A stretch of DNA of 64,000 nt, from assembly GCA_019187105.1 (NCBI GenBank), contig JABAQM010000001.1, positions 2,696,734 to 2,760,733 on the forward strand, given 5' to 3'. Shown piece after piece: positions 61,091-64,000 of the stretch (positions are counted from its first letter, which is position 1; every line of letters begins with the position of its first letter). The notes beneath the pieces were generated by a model, which did no database searches, was not told the DNA's origin, and saw nothing but the letters and a program-made list of their open reading frames with translations. This DNA is from Fimbriimonadaceae bacterium (GTDB lineage Bacteria > Armatimonadota > Fimbriimonadia > Fimbriimonadales > Fimbriimonadaceae). Position numbers and translations under genes: made by a program.

Positions 61091-61743
61091 AAAGTCTGCT
61101 CCGGGCTTTCGTCAACGTTTTCAGATCCGCCGGTTCTCTTAAAGCCCAGATTAGGCTGGGCTTGCCTAGGATTGGTCCGATCGCGACGGCCCTTTAGAGA
61201 TTTGCCAAGGTGCTGCCACTGCCGCTTGATGCTCTCCGATTTCTGGATGCTAGAATCTGTATTCGTCTTGGTGGCACGGACAACAGCCTCTTTTGTGATG
61301 GTGTTTCTTGTTGTTCCCGCAATGTGGATACGCTTTATTAGCCTCAAGCGTTTTTGTTTAAACCTTAGCCGTTCCAGGTTCACCCTGAAGAAGAGTCTTC
61401 CCCGGTGCCGCCGACGTTCAAAGGCCGTGCGAAGCGGCTGCCCCTGACCGTCTTCCACTTCGATCAGCCGATTGCGGCAGAGGAAGTCAATCGCCGGGCT
61501 GATGGCAGAGCTTGATCGACCAGTTCGCCGTCTAAGCTGAGAATGGGAGAGCCAATCCGAATGCTTGCGCTTGCCGTCGCCGGTCTGCCAGCCCAGCGTC
61601 TGACGGACCAGGACACAGATGAGCCGCCACTCGACATCCCGAAGGCGCGGCATGAGCTTGTCAAGCAGCCAATCTGGAAACGGCGTGGTCCCAAAGCCCC
61701 GACCCTGAAAGTCAGTCCTCATTGGCATACGCGGGCTTGTCAT
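61087..61743 (-). CDS. RepO-like replication initiator (winged helix)
   Basis: 218 residues from ATG 61743. TPFPDWLLDKLMPRLRDVEW, RLICVLVRQTLGWQTGDGKR and SHSQLRRRTGRSSSAISPAI match the N-terminal winged helix of phage replication protein O and related plasmid initiators. The tail is Lys/Arg/Gln-rich. It ends the minus-strand operon that starts with the XRE regulator. Confidence 0.7.
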   Translation of the reverse strand: MTSPRMPMRTDFQGRGFGTTPFPDWLLDKLMPRLRDVEWRLICVLVRQTLGWQTGDGKRKHSDWLSHSQLRRRTGRSSSAISPAIDFLCRNRLIEVEDGQGQPLRTAFERRRHRGRLFFRVNLERLRFKQKRLRLIKRIHIAGTTRNTITKEAVVRATKTNTDSSIQKSESIKRQWQHLGKSLKGRRDRTNPRQAQPNLGFKRTGGSENVDESPEQTF

Positions 61744-61975
61744 AGTCGTTCTCGATCGCGGCGATGATCATCGAGGCGGGCCGTCTAGCAGAGCGAAACG
61801 GCAGCCAACCAAGTTGCTTACGCACCTCGCGCGCGGGAAACCGGCGAACGATGCTCTCGGCCTTCCGCAGGGCGACGCCCAGCTCGACCAGGTCCAGCAC
61901 GAGCTGATCTCGTTCGCTCAATGCGACCTCGTCGGGTGTGGGTTCATGAGAACCTTGCGGCCTGCGTCCGTTCAT
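61712..61975 (-). CDS. Small hypothetical protein of the element operon
   Basis: 87 residues from ATG 61975, in an ATGA overlap with the upstream nuclease gene and overlapping the initiator start by 32 bases. Helical (ERDQLVLDLVELGVALRKAE, SIVRRFPAREVRKQLGWLPF). This look, a short helix-rich protein beside a RepO-like gene, is common in mobile elements; family not named. Confidence 0.55.
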   Translation of the reverse strand: MNGRRPQGSHEPTPDEVALSERDQLVLDLVELGVALRKAESIVRRFPAREVRKQLGWLPFRSARRPASMIIAAIENDYDKPAYANED

Positions 61976-62703
61976 CGAGAAGCTCCAAAGACCAACGTAA
62001 ATAGCAGGACCAACAACACGGTCAAGACAAGCCAAACGATGCCTTCCGGCCATTGGTCTCCGAAGCGTGGGCCTGCGACCGACTCTTCCACCCGTCCGCG
62101 CACGCAATTCGCGAGTGTCTTCGGGCCAATCAAGCTATGGCCGAGCTGAATCTGGTCCAGGCCACGGAAGAACCAGTCCGCAACCACGTAACTACCTTCG
62201 ACCTTCTCGACTCCAAGACCGAGCGAGGCCATCGATCCGGCAAGTTGGGCAGAAGAAAACAGCCTTACCGGTTTGGTCTCGAGATCTCTGGCACTTCGCC
62301 GGGCGGCGGGGAGGATCGAGCTGTTGGTGACAATCAAGCCCTCTCGGATTCCCTCGCGGAGCATGTAGCCCCTCAACTCGTCGACAACTCTCCTTTGAAC
62401 CGGGGTCTTCCAGTATCGTATCTGGACGGCAACGCGTGACCGGGGGTGATGGGGAGACCGTGCCAGAAAATCGGGCCCGCCGTGGGATCTCCGACCTCTC
62501 GAACCAGATCTCTTCAACACAAGTACATTCCGGTAGCCCTTGGCACTAAGCCACAAGAAGACCAGCGTCCGGACCGACTGGAAGCTCATTGATTCCAGTC
62601 GGCTTTGCAGCTGCGTGTATATTCCGCTGCTGCTGTTTCGCTTGCTGCCGCCGCTGTTGCTGCCGCGCCAGCTCCGTTCGATCCCATTGACCGGTCTCCT
62701 CAT
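61972..62703 (-). CDS. Mrr-like nuclease-fold protein with C-terminal membrane segment
   Basis: 243 residues from ATG 62703. A helical start (MSFQSVRTLVFLWLSAKGYR), then SHGGPDFLARSP (acidic residue), VAVQIRYWKTPVQRRVVDEL (Q-x-R in place of Q-x-K) and EGLIVTNSS form a Mrr_cat-like fold. The Lys replacement raises the chance that it is inactive. One membrane segment lies at the end (GIVWLVLTVLLVLLFTLVFG). A membrane-tied DNA-binding role is possible. Confidence 0.6.
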   Translation of the reverse strand: MRRPVNGIERSWRGSNSGGSKRNSSSGIYTQLQSRLESMSFQSVRTLVFLWLSAKGYRNVLVLKRSGSRGRRSHGGPDFLARSPHHPRSRVAVQIRYWKTPVQRRVVDELRGYMLREGIREGLIVTNSSILPAARRSARDLETKPVRLFSSAQLAGSMASLGLGVEKVEGSYVVADWFFRGLDQIQLGHSLIGPKTLANCVRGRVEESVAGPRFGDQWPEGIVWLVLTVLLVLLFTLVFGASR

Positions 62704-63182
62704 CTCACCTCCTGTTCGCTTATGGTTTCAAGTTCGAAGTTGTCGCCGGTGCAGTGACCGCGCTCGATCCTCGGAAGACCTCGTCTAAGCTGGCGTCCAG
62801 AGGAGAGGAAGGCTCCTGGGAGACAACCCCTGCAGCCGACGAGCGTGCAGACATACGGCGTCGGGTACGAGCCGTCTTCAGAGAAGACCTCTTTATCGTT
62901 CAACGGGAAGCCGAGCTGTGATTCCAGACCCTTGACGACCCGGCTGGCAGTGCTGTATAGAGGATTAGACTTGCCGCGCAGCAGATGGCTGATCGTTGAC
63001 TTCGACATGCCGATATCGCGGGCAAGCGCGGAGGCGCCCATTGACCAATATCGGGGCAAGTGGATCATGATCGCCCGAACGCGATTGTGGTGTCTTTTTG
63101 TGTGTGTCGTCGCAGCGTCCGCGCTGCGGTTGGGATTAGGCATCTCTGACCGCAGCGTCGACCCTACGACGGAATCCGTCAA
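62700..63182 (-). CDS. XRE-family HTH regulator
   Basis: 160 residues from ATG 63182; ATG 63143 or 63068 may be the true start. MGASALARDIGMSKSTISHL followed by LRGKSNPLYSTASRVVKGLE is a Cro/CI-type helix-turn-helix. The C-terminal Cys pairs (VCTLVGCRGCLPG) are unusual. It overlaps the nuclease gene by ATGA and is divergent from the gene at 63326, so the 63183-63325 gap probably carries its operator. Confidence 0.7.
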   Translation of the reverse strand: MTDSVVGSTLRSEMPNPNRSADAATTHTKRHHNRVRAIMIHLPRYWSMGASALARDIGMSKSTISHLLRGKSNPLYSTASRVVKGLESQLGFPLNDKEVFSEDGSYPTPYVCTLVGCRGCLPGAFLSSGRQLRRGLPRIERGHCTGDNFELETISEQEVR

Positions 63183-63325
63183 GCACAGTTGGGCTAGGAA
63201 AACAATGCTTGCGCGGTTCCCAGCGATTTGCTATCGTTCGCGCTTCCATTCCCGTCTCCGCAGCTAGATATGCACTGCGCGCAACTCCGCTCGACACGGG
63301 GTGCGGCACGTGAGACATCGGCTCC

Positions 63326-63619
63326 ATGGCAAGTTGTTATCGTTGTGGCCGACCTATCACTGGCACTGATTTAAGGCTGCGTCGACAGGTCTATGTTGGC
63401 GAGTCTTTCTGGGTGCTTTACGCCAAGCGCCGGCAGCGGAGTCACCGCCGGCACTACGGCATGCGGATCGTCTGTGCCGGGTGTGCGGCCAGGGTGGACT
63501 GGGGGCGAGGCGTCTACCGATCTCCCACGGCTCGGCTGAAGTGGTTTCTGATGATCATCGGGCTCCTGCTGTTGCTCCTTGCTGGACTGGCCGCTTCGGT
63601 TCGGAGCTTCTCACGTTGA
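63326..63619 (+). CDS. Small zinc-ribbon membrane protein
   Basis: 97 residues. CYRCGRPI and CAGCAARV form a zinc ribbon; a membrane segment (WFLMIIGLLLLLLAGLAASV) ends the protein. Unknown role; divergent from the XRE gene. Confidence 0.55.
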   Translation: MASCYRCGRPITGTDLRLRRQVYVGESFWVLYAKRRQRSHRRHYGMRIVCAGCAARVDWGRGVYRSPTARLKWFLMIIGLLLLLLAGLAASVRSFSR

Positions 63620-63749
63620 CCAGCGCCCGATCGCCGCCTGGGCTCACAGGCAGCCGGTTCTGTGCAATGAACGCGTGTTGCCTCTTTGATCGTGCTCTGG
63701 AAGCGTGGCAAGGACGGACTGCCCAAGTCGCAGCCCGAGGAGGTCTTCC

Positions 63750-64000
63750 TTGTCATCGCACCTTCAATTCTCAGTTCAGACCCGTCGAGCTCATGCTCGG
63801 CGCCTGAAGTCCGAGAAACGTTCGCCTTACGACATCGTCACCGAGCGGATCATCAAGGCACTTCAAACCGGCGTCGTTCCCTGGCGCAAGCCTTGGAGGG
63901 GCAGAGAACATCTGCCCTGCAACGCCGTCAGCAAGCGGCCTTACCACGGCATCAATCTTCTGCTTCTATCGCTCATGCCATACCTCGACCACCGCTGGCT
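63750..64000 (+). CDS. Partial ArdC-like antirestriction protein
   Basis: Begins at TTG 63750 with GGAGG 6 bases upstream and runs off the right edge (83 codons). SPYDIVTERIIKALQTGVVP then WRKPWRGR and KRPYHGINLLLLS are the N-terminal ssDNA-binding domain of ArdC/DUF1738 proteins, which in complete form carry a C-terminal metalloprotease-like domain. ArdC proteins protect incoming conjugative DNA from restriction, which supports the mobile-element reading. Confidence 0.82.
   Translation, partial: MSSHLQFSVQTRRAHARRLKSEKRSPYDIVTERIIKALQTGVVPWRKPWRGREHLPCNAVSKRPYHGINLLLLSLMPYLDHRW

Larger units (their letters stand above)
22625..64000. mobile_element. Integrated mobile element region beginning at tRNA-Asn (right end outside window)
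   Basis: Everything from the 3' end of tRNA-Asn to the window edge is accessory in character: excisionase-like HTH, replication-relaxation and HerA/TraG-like ATPase genes on the left; serine recombinases, RepO-like initiator, XRE regulator and ArdC on the right; toxin, nuclease and glycan cargo between, with many gene fragments. I found no second copy of the tRNA-Asn 3' end inside the window, so the right junction is not seen, and several nested elements rather than one are possible. Confidence 0.6.

Noticed and set aside
22549-64000. Right-hand att repeat of tRNA-Asn within the window
   Set aside because: I looked for the T-arm and acceptor sequence (TTCGAGTCCTACTGCGGCA) elsewhere and did not find it.
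1-64000. CRISPR array
   Set aside because: No regularly spaced short direct repeats and no cas genes were seen; the HD protein at 28478 lacks a Cas3 helicase.

Overview
Organism. The window reads as dense bacterial chromosome, 5' two thirds ordinary housekeeping and 3' two thirds accessory. A single-chain SecD-SecF fusion, GTG and TTG starts at several genes, paired DUF1080 domains, outward PQQ-type propellers and an ECF42-type sigma factor with DGPF/YCII partners would fit an Armatimonadota (Fimbriimonadia-like) or similar diderm soil/water bacterium. This is an inference from gene style; no rRNA or marker gene is present to prove it.

Layout. 1-22.6 kb is chromosomal: a partial M48-like protease, a PilJ-type sensor histidine kinase followed by two overlapping glycosyltransferases, SecDF, a sugar dehydrogenase-like propeller, peroxiredoxin, a double DUF1080 protein, cysteine dioxygenase coupled to a YeiH-type exporter, a double FHA protein, tRNA-Met, an M14 carboxypeptidase, an ECF42 sigma factor with two DGPF genes (one frameshifted), two PQQ-like propellers, GlpX fructose bisphosphatase, a secreted protein and tRNA-Asn. 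22.6 kb to the window end looks like integrated mobile DNA. It opens immediately after tRNA-Asn with a five-gene minus-strand operon (excisionase-like HTH, unknown, replication-relaxation, HerA/TraG-like ATPase, unknown) and closes with serine recombinase genes, a RepO-like initiator, an XRE regulator, a Mrr-like membrane nuclease and a partial ArdC. Between them lie a tandem helix-repeat protein, a 1193-residue HD-domain/helical-repeat protein, a membrane beta-helix protein, a Mrr-like nuclease, two glycosyltransferase/methyltransferase blocks and a large RHS toxin locus.

Main discovery. The RHS locus (43.4-54.3 kb) is built unusually. The barrel gene stops just before the last RHS repeats and the core/tip plus toxin is a separate gene that starts on the barrel's stop codon (TGATG). 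Downstream are four more stand-alone tip-toxin genes with the same roughly 110-residue head, different C-terminal domains (two phospholipase A2-like, one HEISH metalloprotease, one Gly-zipper/Cys-rich, one unknown), each followed by a small candidate immunity gene and mostly preceded by a decaying piece of the barrel's 3' end. This looks like a split-chain RHS system with a magazine of interchangeable warheads. A three-domain glycosyltransferase, a NifU-like protein and a Gly/Cys-rich protein sit directly upstream in the same direction and may belong to the same transcription unit.

The rest of the accessory region is littered with remains: a helicase pseudogene with an internal deletion, a truncated methyltransferase fused to an RHS scrap, and four related copies of a recombinase-tail sequence, two of which share a perfect 66-bp block.
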